Shown: in pieces, positions 44,768-52,611 of the stretch | Layout of the letters: each line of letters begins with the position of its first letter | How positions within the stretch are numbered: the first letter of the stretch is position 1 | Assembly: GCA_963803545.1 (NCBI GenBank) | Contig: CAWDMX010000001.1 | Location: 756,300 to 820,299 of the forward strand | From: Legionella_C sp963803545 | GTDB taxonomy: Bacteria; Pseudomonadota; Gammaproteobacteria; Legionellales; Legionellaceae | Direction: 5' to 3' | Length of the DNA stretch: 64,000 nucleotides | The notes under the pieces: generated by a model | What the model was told of the DNA's origin: nothing | Seen by the model: the letters and a program-made list of their open reading frames with translations, nothing else | Database searches by the model: none | Translations under genes and position numbers: made by a program

Positions 44768-45832
44768 ATGACACAGATAAAATTGAATGAAAATTTGTAT
44801 TTGCAACCTCATGAAAATGGAATAATTATTCATCTCCCTGATGATCAATCACTTAAAATTGAAGAAAAAGAATTTTTTATCGATTTACTTTATGAGATTA
44901 AAAAATCTGGAATACAGGGTAAAGAAGAAATTTATAAACAACTTTATTTTAAACATGATGTATCTGAAGACGAATTTAATGAGGTCTTTCAGATTTTAAT
45001 TGATAATAATATTGTAAAATCTAAAACCGAATTCGCGCATACACTGTCGGATAAAGAATTAATAAAATTTGATAGACAGATCAAAAGTTTTGCTACTTTA
45101 AAAGGCAATAATATTGATGATGCCATCCATTTTCAGGAAAAAATAAAGAACGCTCATGTGGGGATTTTAGGTGTTGGTGGTGTTGGTTCTTACGTAGCAT
45201 ATGGATTGGCTTCCATGGGTATTGGAAAACTAACACTTATTGATCATGATCACATTGAATTAAGCAATACCGCCAGACAAATGCTTTACAATGAAGATGA
45301 TATTGGCAAACAAAAACTTGATGTTGCTGAGAAAAAGCTAAAACTAGTTAACCCAGATGCTGAGATTACTACAGTTAATCAAAGAGTAACTCGCCCCCAA
45401 GATTTAGAACTTTATTTAGGCAGCCTTGATATTTTAATTTTGTGTGCAGATATACCAAGAGGCAAAATTGTATATGTCGTCGATGAAGCCTGCCAAAATA
45501 AACAGTGTCCATTTATTTTTGGACTACCTTCTTTTAACCAAATAACTTGTGGTCCGCTAATCATCCCTAACAAGACAAGAAGTTATAAAGAAATTTTCCC
45601 TAATCAATCTGAAACACATGAAACAAATATTTCAGACTCAGAAAAAGAGAAAACTGATTTAATCAATTCTGGTTTAGTTGCAACCATTATTGATCCATAC
45701 AATGCTATTGCTGGGAAACTTGTTGCTCTGGAAGTAATAAAATTTTTAACAAATTTTTTACCTTGCCAGCTAATTGATCGCGTGTTTAATTTCGATACCA
45801 ATACATTAAATTCCTGTATTACTGAGGTGTAG
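44768..45832 (+). CDS. mccB: MccB-like peptide adenylyltransferase (ThiF/E1 family with N-terminal peptide-binding domain)
   Basis: 354 residues, the length of MccB. Residues 1-100 resemble the PqqD-like winged-helix peptide clamp (LNENLYLQPHENGIIIHL, EEIYKQLYFKHDVSEDEFNEVFQILIDNNIV). Residues 125-350 are the ThiF fold: GILGVGGVGSYVAYGLASMGIGKLTLIDHDHIELSNTARQMLY with the GxGGxG ATP loop and the D-x-D/Arg-Gln motif, and ILCADIPRG with the metal-binding Asp. MccB uses ATP to convert the C-terminal Asn of its peptide to an N-P linked nucleotide. It could equally be a ThiF relative making another modification. The ribosome binding site is weak, so translation may depend on upstream coupling. Confidence 0.8.
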   Translation: MTQIKLNENLYLQPHENGIIIHLPDDQSLKIEEKEFFIDLLYEIKKSGIQGKEEIYKQLYFKHDVSEDEFNEVFQILIDNNIVKSKTEFAHTLSDKELIKFDRQIKSFATLKGNNIDDAIHFQEKIKNAHVGILGVGGVGSYVAYGLASMGIGKLTLIDHDHIELSNTARQMLYNEDDIGKQKLDVAEKKLKLVNPDAEITTVNQRVTRPQDLELYLGSLDILILCADIPRGKIVYVVDEACQNKQCPFIFGLPSFNQITCGPLIIPNKTRSYKEIFPNQSETHETNISDSEKEKTDLINSGLVATIIDPYNAIAGKLVALEVIKFLTNFLPCQLIDRVFNFDTNTLNSCITEV

Positions 45833-45833
45833 T

Positions 45834-46871
45834 TTGTCTTTTTCTTCTATTAAATTAACTGAACTTGTCAAACAAACAGGGAGTACACCTGTTAATTTAT
45901 TTAATTTACTCTCTCTAGTGGAGCATAAAACGAATGTTCCACTGAGTACTGATTGGCAGATTTTTAAAAAAAATGACGACACTATTCTCTTGGAAAAAAT
46001 ATTTAAAGAGTATGGCCCTAATAGTAACTTACAGAATGTATTTGACTATTTATTAGAGTGTGAATCTACATACTCAAACCTTCTATCCAGTTATTTAACA
46101 CAATATCGAGATCAGAAGAAAAGTAAGAACGATCTTTTTCACAAGTATGGGTATAATTTAAAAAATTTAAAACAAGAGCCATGTCTTCATAGAGAGCAAG
46201 AGCAAGAACTTATAAAAATTTGTCTTAAAAGAAATTATAAAAATAATATAATGCTCATCGGTGAATCTGGCGTAGGAAAAACCTTTCTTATTGCATCGAT
46301 TGCTCATATTCTAAACTTAGACATTTACTACATAGACATTAGCAGCATATTATCTGGCTCTAAATATCGCGGCGAATTTGAAAAGAAATTTCACGATATT
46401 CTTAATGAGGCTTTAACTCACAGGAAAATTTTATTTTTTGATGAAGCTCATACGATACTAAATACCGGAAATTCTGACGGAGGAATATCTGGTGCTGATA
46501 TATTAAAGCCTTATCTTATGCTTGCAGACTTTCAAATGATAGGAGCAACGACAATCGATGAAGCAGCTATATTTGTTAACGATAAAGCTTTTGAAAGACG
46601 TTTTAATTTTATTCACCTTGAAGAGCTAACTGTAGAAAATACAAAAGAGATCATAAAAAGTAAGCATCAACAAATCAGTGATTGGGATCCTCTCCTTATA
46701 GATAAAATATTTGTATATTTAGGTAACACATTCAAGAGCAGAAACTACCCAGATAAAGCACTTGATTTTTTTGATTTTTATTTTTCTGGTGAAAAATTAT
46801 CTTCGTTTAAAATTGATGAAATGGAAAAAGTATTCAGCCTTTTTAATCGCATGAATAATATGTCAGTATAA
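45834..46871 (+). CDS. Stand-alone ClpB-like AAA+ ATPase of the microcin-like operon
   Basis: 345 residues from TTG 45834, with GAGGTG overlapping the mccB stop region. The first 130 residues are helical and unrecognised. The rest is one AAA+ module: Walker A GESGVGKT (143-150), the ClpA/ClpB pore-loop signature SGSKYRGEFEKKF, Walker B ILFFDEAH, sensor 1 IGATT, arginine finger FERRF, and a C-terminal small domain (NYPDKALDFFDFY). It is like the first ATPase ring of ClpB without the second ring or an M-domain. Such an unfoldase is not part of the classical mcc set. Possible roles are remodelling the peptide-enzyme complex, assembly, or immunity. Confidence 0.75.
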   Translation: MSFSSIKLTELVKQTGSTPVNLFNLLSLVEHKTNVPLSTDWQIFKKNDDTILLEKIFKEYGPNSNLQNVFDYLLECESTYSNLLSSYLTQYRDQKKSKNDLFHKYGYNLKNLKQEPCLHREQEQELIKICLKRNYKNNIMLIGESGVGKTFLIASIAHILNLDIYYIDISSILSGSKYRGEFEKKFHDILNEALTHRKILFFDEAHTILNTGNSDGGISGADILKPYLMLADFQMIGATTIDEAAIFVNDKAFERRFNFIHLEELTVENTKEIIKSKHQQISDWDPLLIDKIFVYLGNTFKSRNYPDKALDFFDFYFSGEKLSSFKIDEMEKVFSLFNRMNNMSV

Positions 46872-46883
46872 GTTGGTTTATAA

Positions 46884-48107
46884 ATGCAATTATTCTACAG
46901 ACTATTAATTTATACTATATTATTTTCAAGCATCAGAATGCTCGTGGGAGGCTACTCTTCTTTATATTTAACCAATCACGGGTTATCTATTGCGGATATC
47001 TCCTTTTTAAAAGCGTTTCAAGGAATAGTAATTGTACTTATTCAAGTTCCGGTAGGGGTGATCATTGATAGATGCAATAATAGGTTTCCTTTCATACTGA
47101 TTTCAATTTTTCTTGCAGCCATTTGGATGTTTTTAACTGCCATAGGTAATACAACGTCTATTTTCTTTGCAGCAGAATTTTTTAATGGTTTGTCTTTGGC
47201 AATTTTTAATGCAGTGATGTTGCCTATCTTAGTTGAAACTTATTCTTATGAGACAGGAAAGGATGATTATAACTACACATTAGGCAAGTTTTTCAAATAT
47301 CAAAACTTATTAATGGTAGTGTCTGTACTTTTAGGCAGTGTTTTTGTAACGGTGGAGTCCAGATACGTCTGGTTTGTTGCCTCTTCTATTTTAACAATAA
47401 TGGGGGTATTTTCTCTTTTAGCTAATGATTTAAAGAAATTTAATATCACTTCATCAAAAAAACCACTACTAAATAAAGCGAGGTTACACTTCAAGAATTT
47501 ATTTAATGTATTGAAAGTTGAAAACGCCATTATTTTATTTATTGCTAATATCTCGCTGGTTACTGTGTTTCAAATTTTAGCTCAATTTTGGCAGGTAATC
47601 ATTTATGATTATTTAGGTGAACATACTTCTAATGCAATAGTATATGGACTTATATTTGCCGTTATTTTAGTATTTCAAGCACTAGGATCATTCTTTGCTG
47701 AAAAGAAAAACTCACTAAAAATAAGCTTGTTTTTTATGGCTTTTTTCGTTGCTACTACATGCTATCTAATGGGATATAACGGAAATGAAATCTATAAAAT
47801 AATCCCTATTATCCTGTTTCTTTTTTGTTTTATTTTATTTAAATATCCTTCAATTATTATAAGCGCATTACTGCATAAAAATATCAGCAATGACATTAGG
47901 GCAACTTTTGATTCACTAATTAGTACAATTTCAATGTTGGTATCAATCGGCACATTTTATATGATTGGAATTTTACTCAATAACTTTGGAAATAAAGTAA
48001 TTATTTTATCTTTGACATTTTTAATGATGACAAGTTTTTTTAGCACATTTCTATACGTGATTAAAACAAGATATAGCCTAAGAACTAGTTTAGTAACGAG
48101 TTCTTAG
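46884..48107 (+). CDS. MFS efflux transporter (MccC-like exporter)
   Basis: 407 residues with 12 predicted hydrophobic helices and the MFS loop motif between helices 2 and 3 (VGVIIDRCNNRFPFILIS, a G-x-x-x-D-R-x-x-R type). It follows the AAA+ gene by 12 bases in the same direction. In microcin C loci the MFS protein MccC exports the product and gives producer protection. No substrate can be read from the sequence. Its stop overlaps that of the convergent mccF-like gene by four bases. Confidence 0.75.
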   Translation: MQLFYRLLIYTILFSSIRMLVGGYSSLYLTNHGLSIADISFLKAFQGIVIVLIQVPVGVIIDRCNNRFPFILISIFLAAIWMFLTAIGNTTSIFFAAEFFNGLSLAIFNAVMLPILVETYSYETGKDDYNYTLGKFFKYQNLLMVVSVLLGSVFVTVESRYVWFVASSILTIMGVFSLLANDLKKFNITSSKKPLLNKARLHFKNLFNVLKVENAIILFIANISLVTVFQILAQFWQVIIYDYLGEHTSNAIVYGLIFAVILVFQALGSFFAEKKNSLKISLFFMAFFVATTCYLMGYNGNEIYKIIPIILFLFCFILFKYPSIIISALLHKNISNDIRATFDSLISTISMLVSIGTFYMIGILLNNFGNKVIILSLTFLMMTSFFSTFLYVIKTRYSLRTSLVTSS

Positions 48108-49156
48108 ATAACCATTCCTTCTAATAAACTAACTGTCTCTTCCATTGGATTAATCTCGGCTAAACAGCTATAAGGCATTATCCACATTGGATCAGAGTGT
48201 CCAAAGTCCATATTAACTACTACAGAAACTTGGAGTAATTGATATTCTTCAAATACGTCTAAAATGGCTTTTCCATAGTCTTTAAATTGCGGGACTAAGA
48301 TATGCTGACCACCTGGCTTACTAAATAAAATGCCCCCTATCTTAGCCAGTATTCCTTGAGCCGCTAAGTTTCGTAAGAAACGTTTTAAAAATAATGGGGC
48401 TACACCTTCTTCTGAAGTTTCTAAGAAAAGAATACAGCCAGCCCAAACATCTAATGAAGGCCAAATTTCGGTGGCATTGATAAACTGTAATACTTCAACA
48501 CAGCCGCCTAATAAACGTCCTTGAACTATTTTGTCAGTACATCCAATAAATTCCCATTTCATTTCGGGCTCAAGCTTTCTTTGGATCACTTGATTGGAAG
48601 GTTTTTGCCAATCTAAATATTCCTTAGTCCATCCCTCACTTGCTTTGGGAATGGGACCTATTTTATCCGTTGAAAAAAAACTCTGTTTTATCGCACTTAC
48701 TGTGTACTCATGCATTGCTGCATTTTCTGCGAAACCTGTCATTACCGAAGTACCATAAAAGCTTGCTATGCCCGCTTTTAAGCACATAAAATGCAAAACA
48801 GTACTGTCTGAATAACCTAAAACTATTTTTGGGTTTTTACGAATGATTTCAAAGTCAATGTAAGGTAATAACCTTATGGCATCCTCTCCGCCAATCGTTG
48901 AGAAAATTCCTTTGATAGATGGGTCTAAAAACGCTTGCATTAAATCTTCTGCTCTAGCCTTGGGATTTCGGTATACCCAATCAGCATCTTTTAATGCATG
49001 GGGCATTTCAACCACTTCCAATTCAAAAACAGATTCGATTCGTTGTTTACCTGCTTCATAACGATAAGGAAAAGCACCAGGGCCGCCCCATGAAGCACTG
49101 ATCACTGCAATTTTATCTCCAGGATTCAATTTTTGAGGGAGAATTAATTGCTTCAT
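48104..49156 (-). CDS. mccF: MccF-like serine carboxypeptidase (S66 family), likely self-immunity enzyme
   Basis: 350 residues. S66 landmarks of MccF: GDKIAVISASWGGPGAFPYRY at the start, FSTIGGEDAIRLLP, nucleophile GYSDST (Ser116), the Glu site CILFLETSEEG, and the His site VNMDFGHSDPM, so the Ser-Glu-His triad is complete. MccF cleaves the bond between nucleotide and amino acid of processed microcin C and protects the producer. LdcA-type L,D-carboxypeptidases of the same family are the alternative, but the GHSDPM and YR-loop features match MccF better. It is convergent with the operon, as mccF is in classical mcc loci. Confidence 0.8.
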   Translation of the reverse strand: MKQLILPQKLNPGDKIAVISASWGGPGAFPYRYEAGKQRIESVFELEVVEMPHALKDADWVYRNPKARAEDLMQAFLDPSIKGIFSTIGGEDAIRLLPYIDFEIIRKNPKIVLGYSDSTVLHFMCLKAGIASFYGTSVMTGFAENAAMHEYTVSAIKQSFFSTDKIGPIPKASEGWTKEYLDWQKPSNQVIQRKLEPEMKWEFIGCTDKIVQGRLLGGCVEVLQFINATEIWPSLDVWAGCILFLETSEEGVAPLFLKRFLRNLAAQGILAKIGGILFSKPGGQHILVPQFKDYGKAILDVFEEYQLLQVSVVVNMDFGHSDPMWIMPYSCLAEINPMEETVSLLEGMVI

Positions 49157-49199
49157 CTATTTTATCCTTTAATAAACATAATAAAAACCAGTGAAGATA

Positions 49200-49445
49200 T
49201 TAAAAAGCATAATAAATAATACCTATCGCTAGTAATGTTGATATAGAGACACATGTCCCCATTCGAATTTGTTGTACATTCCCTTCTGTGAACATAAAGC
49301 TCATGCTTCTTAAAAAAGCAATAATTAACTTAAATGGGCCTCGAGAAACAAAATTAATTAAAGGATAAAGGAGAAAAGCAACAACAATGGAAAGCAGATC
49401 GGTAATCGTCCCTAAAAATAATTGATGCCAAAAGTAGAATTTTCT
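49200..49445 (-). pseudogene. C-terminal half of a membrane protein split by an IS3 element
   Basis: Inside the 94-codon frame the part after the IS boundary (KFYFWHQLFLGTITDLLSIVVAFLLYPLI, FTEGNVQQIRMGTCVSISTLLAIGIIYYAF) has three hydrophobic helices. It matches in character and direction the fragment at 50594-50953, so both probably belonged to one protein of about 200 residues. Confidence 0.5.
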
Positions 49446-50605
49446 CGTACCCTTTACGCAGGAGATTCTGCATGAAAAAATCAAAATTTAGTGACAGTCA
49501 AATTATGTCGATCATCAAGCAAAGTGAAGCATGCGTACCTGTTCCAGAACTTTGTCGTGAACATGGCATGAGTTCAGCAACGTTTTATAAATGGCGTGCA
49601 AAATATGGTGGCCTGGACTTGCCGATGATGACCCGACTAAAAGAGCTCGAGTCTGAAAATGCCCGTTTGAAGAAGATGTACGCTGAAGAGCGCCTAAAAT
49701 CTGAGATTCTTCGCGAGGTGCTTGAAAAAAAGTAGTTAAGCCATCCAGTCGAAAGCAGCTTGCACAGAAAGCCGTGCAGGAAAAATTTATCTCCGTACGG
49801 ATGGCCTGTTGTTTATTTAGCATTAGTGAAACTTGCTATCGTTACCAATTGAAGCTGAATGATGAAAATGCTCATATTGCAGACTGGTTGTTGCGTTTGA
49901 CTAAAAATAATCGCAATTGGGGTTTTGGCCTTTGTTTTTTATATTTGCGTAACGTTAAAGGTTACAAATGGAACCATAAGCGTGTTTATCGTATTTATAG
50001 AGAGCTCGAGCTGAATTTAAGAATCAAACCCAAAAAGCGGTTAATTAGGGAAAAGCCAGAGGCGCTAACGGTTCCTCAAGCAATAAACGAATGCTGGTCA
50101 ATGGATTTTATGCATGATCAGTTACAAAACGGGCGTAGTTATCGTTTATTTAACGTGATTGATGACTTCAATCGAGAAGGCCTTACCATTGAAGCTGACT
50201 TCTCTTTGCCTGCTGAGCGTGTGATTAGGGCGCTTGATCAGGTTATTGAGTGGCGTGGTAAGCCTTTTCAGATACGTTGTGATAATGGACCTGAATATAT
50301 CAGTCACTTGCTTACACAATGGGCTGAAAAACACAAAATAACGCTATTGTTTATTCAGCCAGGCAACCCACAACAAAATGCCTATGTTGAGCGTTATAAC
50401 AGAACCGTACGATATGATTGGTTAAACCAGTATTTATTTAGTACGATCGAGGAAGTTCAGAATATGGCCACAAAATGGTTGTGGTCTTATAACAACGAAC
50501 GGCCTAACATGGCAATTGGAGGTATACCGCCCAGACAAAAACTGAAATTAGTAGCTTAGTTTCTACTTTTAGCGTCAGTTAAAAATGGGGGGATTACCGA
50601 TCGTT
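49446..50605 (+). mobile_element. IS3-family element (ends approximate)
   Basis: Both transposase frames are intact. TTTCT occurs at the left (49441-49445) and just beyond the right end (50606-50610) and could be the target duplication, which also restores a continuous minus-strand gene. Matching terminal inverted repeats were not found, so exact ends are uncertain. Confidence 0.5.
49472..50559 (+). CDS. IS3-family transposase OrfAB, fused by -1 frameshift
   Basis: OrfA (49472-49735, 87 residues) has the HTH KFSDSQIMSIIKQSEACVPVPELCREHGMSSATFYKWRAKYGG and a leucine-zipper-like helix. At A7G (near 49727) a -1 shift continues as VVKPSSRKQLAQKAVQEKF into OrfB, whose ORF alone runs 49774-50559. 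DDE residues are in CWSMDFMHDQL, RCDNGPEYISH and NAYVERYNRTVRYDWL. The slippery heptamer supports programmed frameshifting, the normal expression mode of IS3. Predicted functional. Confidence 0.85.
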
Positions 50606-50953
50606 TCTAGTTTTACCATACTCTCTTATAAAGTCAGATAAGACGCTTTGCTGTAAAGGGTGGTTAAAATATGTTTCTGAGGTATATAAGAACATATAGG
50701 CTAAGCTTAAAAGGGCATACAACATAAGTATTGTAATAAAGTAATAAGCTCCATTAGATAAAAAAATTCTTTCATTAATCTGTTGGGCTAAAGTTTTTTT
50801 AGTTGAGATTGCCAGATTAACTTCAGATCGAACGTGCAATGTTTGATGCAAGTAATCTTTAGAAAGTTCCTTGGTAGGCCACATACTATCAACCCATTTA
50901 GTGAAAAGTACACCAATAACACTTACTAAGATACTTTGAAAAAGGGGCGACAT
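50594..50953 (-). pseudogene. N-terminal half of the membrane protein split by the IS3 element
   Basis: 119 codons starting MSPLFQSILVSVIGVLFTKWVDSMWP with a signal-anchor-like first helix and a second one (YYFITILMLYALLSLAYMFLY). The frame ends GKTRNDR where it runs into the IS end; the natural continuation is KFYFWHQ at 49445. Function not recognised. Confidence 0.5.
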
Positions 50954-51064
50954 GATGAGAATATTTCCTTACAAATGCTAAAGCGTCTTACTCCATCTTT
51001 CTACATTGCTTCTACATGAGAATTTCAGAACTTCGGTGTTATTCGCCACAACCCTTATGTGGTG

Positions 51065-51140
51065 TGGCTCCCCGGGACGGGCTCGAACCGCCGACCTAAT
51101 GATTAACAGTCATCCGCTCTACCGACTGAGCTACCGGGGA
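51065..51140 (-). tRNA. tRNA-Asn (anticodon GTT)
   Basis: The minus strand reads TCCCCGGTAGCTCAGTCGG, D arm, anticodon stem with CTGTTAATC (GTT in the loop), GGTTCGAGCCC T arm, and CCGGGGA closing the acceptor stem, followed by encoded CCA. All four arms fold. It separates the accessory region from core genes. Confidence 0.95.
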
Positions 51141-51194
51141 ATGTGGGCAGAATCTTAAATGGATTCTGGCTTTTGGTCAAGAGGTTATTGCAAT

Positions 51195-52373
51195 TTATTG
51201 ACAAAATTTTTGTAACCGGTCCATGGCGTCGGTTAACAGGGGCATGCTTGTTGCGAAAGATAATCGAATACAGCCCTCACTCCCAAACGCGGAACCTGGG
51301 ACTAGGGCAAGGCCGGACTGTTGCAGTAAAGTGTTGGCAAATTCTATATCGTTTTGGTAGCCTTTTTTTTCAATAATCGATTGCACATTGGGGAAAATAT
51401 AAAAAGTTCCATCGGCCGGAATTACGTCGATTCCAGGTATAGCTATCAACCTGTCTATTAAGTAGTTGTGGCGTTGCTGAAAGGTTTGCACCATCTTATG
51501 TACGGTTTCTTGTTCACCATTTAAAGCCGCAACCGCGGCTTTTTGTGCAATGGAGCAGGGGTTGGAAGTGGATTGAGACTGGATAGTTTTCATCGCGTTG
51601 ATTAAGGGAGCGGGGCCTCCGGCATAGCCTATTCTCCATCCGGTCATAGCGTAGGCCTTAGAAACACCGTTAAGCACGACCGTTCGGTCGTATAGCTCAG
51701 GGCAAACATTTACAATATTTGCAAAGACATGAGACCAAATTATATGTTCGTACATGTCGTCGGTTGCGATATAAACGTGAGGGTTTTGTTGTAATATTTT
51801 GGCTAAGGAGGAAAGCTCTGCTGCGGTATAGGCCACTCCTGATGGATTGGACGGGCTGTTTAAAAATACCAATTTCGTTTTAGGGGTAATTGCACGCGAC
51901 AATTGCTCTGCGTTAATTTTATAGTGCGCGCTGGAGTGTGCTTCAATAATTACCGGAGTTCCTCCCGCTAGTAAGACGATATCAGGATAGGAAACCCAAT
52001 AGGGCGCGGGTATGATTACCTCATCACCGGCTTCTATCAAAGCTTGGCACAAATTATAAATACTTTGCTTACCGCCTACGGAAACCAACACTTGGTTTAA
52101 TGTGTAATCAAGATTATTATCCCGCTTGAATTTGTCACAGATAGCCTGTTTTAACTCAACTATACCGTCAACAGGGGTGTATTTCGTAAACCCGTCCTTA
52201 ATCGCCTGTATCGCGGCTTTTTTGATAGCCTGCGGCGTGTCAAAATCAGGCTCTCCAGTCCCTAGATTAATGATATCCAACCCTTGGGCTTGCATCTGCG
52301 AAGCCTTAGCCGCTACCGCTAAGGTAGGTGATGGTTTAACTTGTTGAACGCGGTTGCTAAGTATAATAGGCAT
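51195..52373 (-). CDS. Aspartate aminotransferase, class I (AspB/AatA subgroup)
   Basis: 392 residues. PLP-dependent aminotransferase: substrate arm INLGTGEPDFDTPQAIKKAA, KYTPVDGIVELKQAI, the SNP motif LNSPSNPSGV, TDDMYEHI with the Asp/Tyr pair, Schiff-base Lys in LNGVSKAYAMTGWRIGY, and Arg in CIRLSFATS. It exchanges the amino group of aspartate with 2-oxoglutarate; some close homologues also use prephenate. Complete and core-like. Confidence 0.95.
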   Translation of the reverse strand: MPIILSNRVQQVKPSPTLAVAAKASQMQAQGLDIINLGTGEPDFDTPQAIKKAAIQAIKDGFTKYTPVDGIVELKQAICDKFKRDNNLDYTLNQVLVSVGGKQSIYNLCQALIEAGDEVIIPAPYWVSYPDIVLLAGGTPVIIEAHSSAHYKINAEQLSRAITPKTKLVFLNSPSNPSGVAYTAAELSSLAKILQQNPHVYIATDDMYEHIIWSHVFANIVNVCPELYDRTVVLNGVSKAYAMTGWRIGYAGGPAPLINAMKTIQSQSTSNPCSIAQKAAVAALNGEQETVHKMVQTFQQRHNYLIDRLIAIPGIDVIPADGTFYIFPNVQSIIEKKGYQNDIEFANTLLQQSGLALVPGSAFGSEGCIRLSFATSMPLLTDAMDRLQKFCQ

Positions 52374-52611
52374 CTGAACTCCAAAAAAATAATTACAAGC
52401 ATTGGCACAATTGTATTCGCGGCTTTTTTAAATACGTCTAGCACTAAAAACCGAGTCACTAGGGAATTGCAATTTAGGGAAAAAATTTCTTAGGGAATTA
52501 TTACAAAATATAGATAGCTCGAAAAGAGTTTAATAGAAAGAAGTCTTCTCTTGGGAGGAAATCGACATTCTGTGTATAATAGCCGGTTTATTCCGTTTTA
52601 TGTAAACTGTT

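Noticed and set aside
48104..49156. S66 peptidase as a housekeeping LdcA L,D-carboxypeptidase
   Set aside because: Position convergent to an MccB-like operon and the motifs GYSDST, FLETSEE and GHSDPM fit MccF better, though LdcA cannot be fully excluded.
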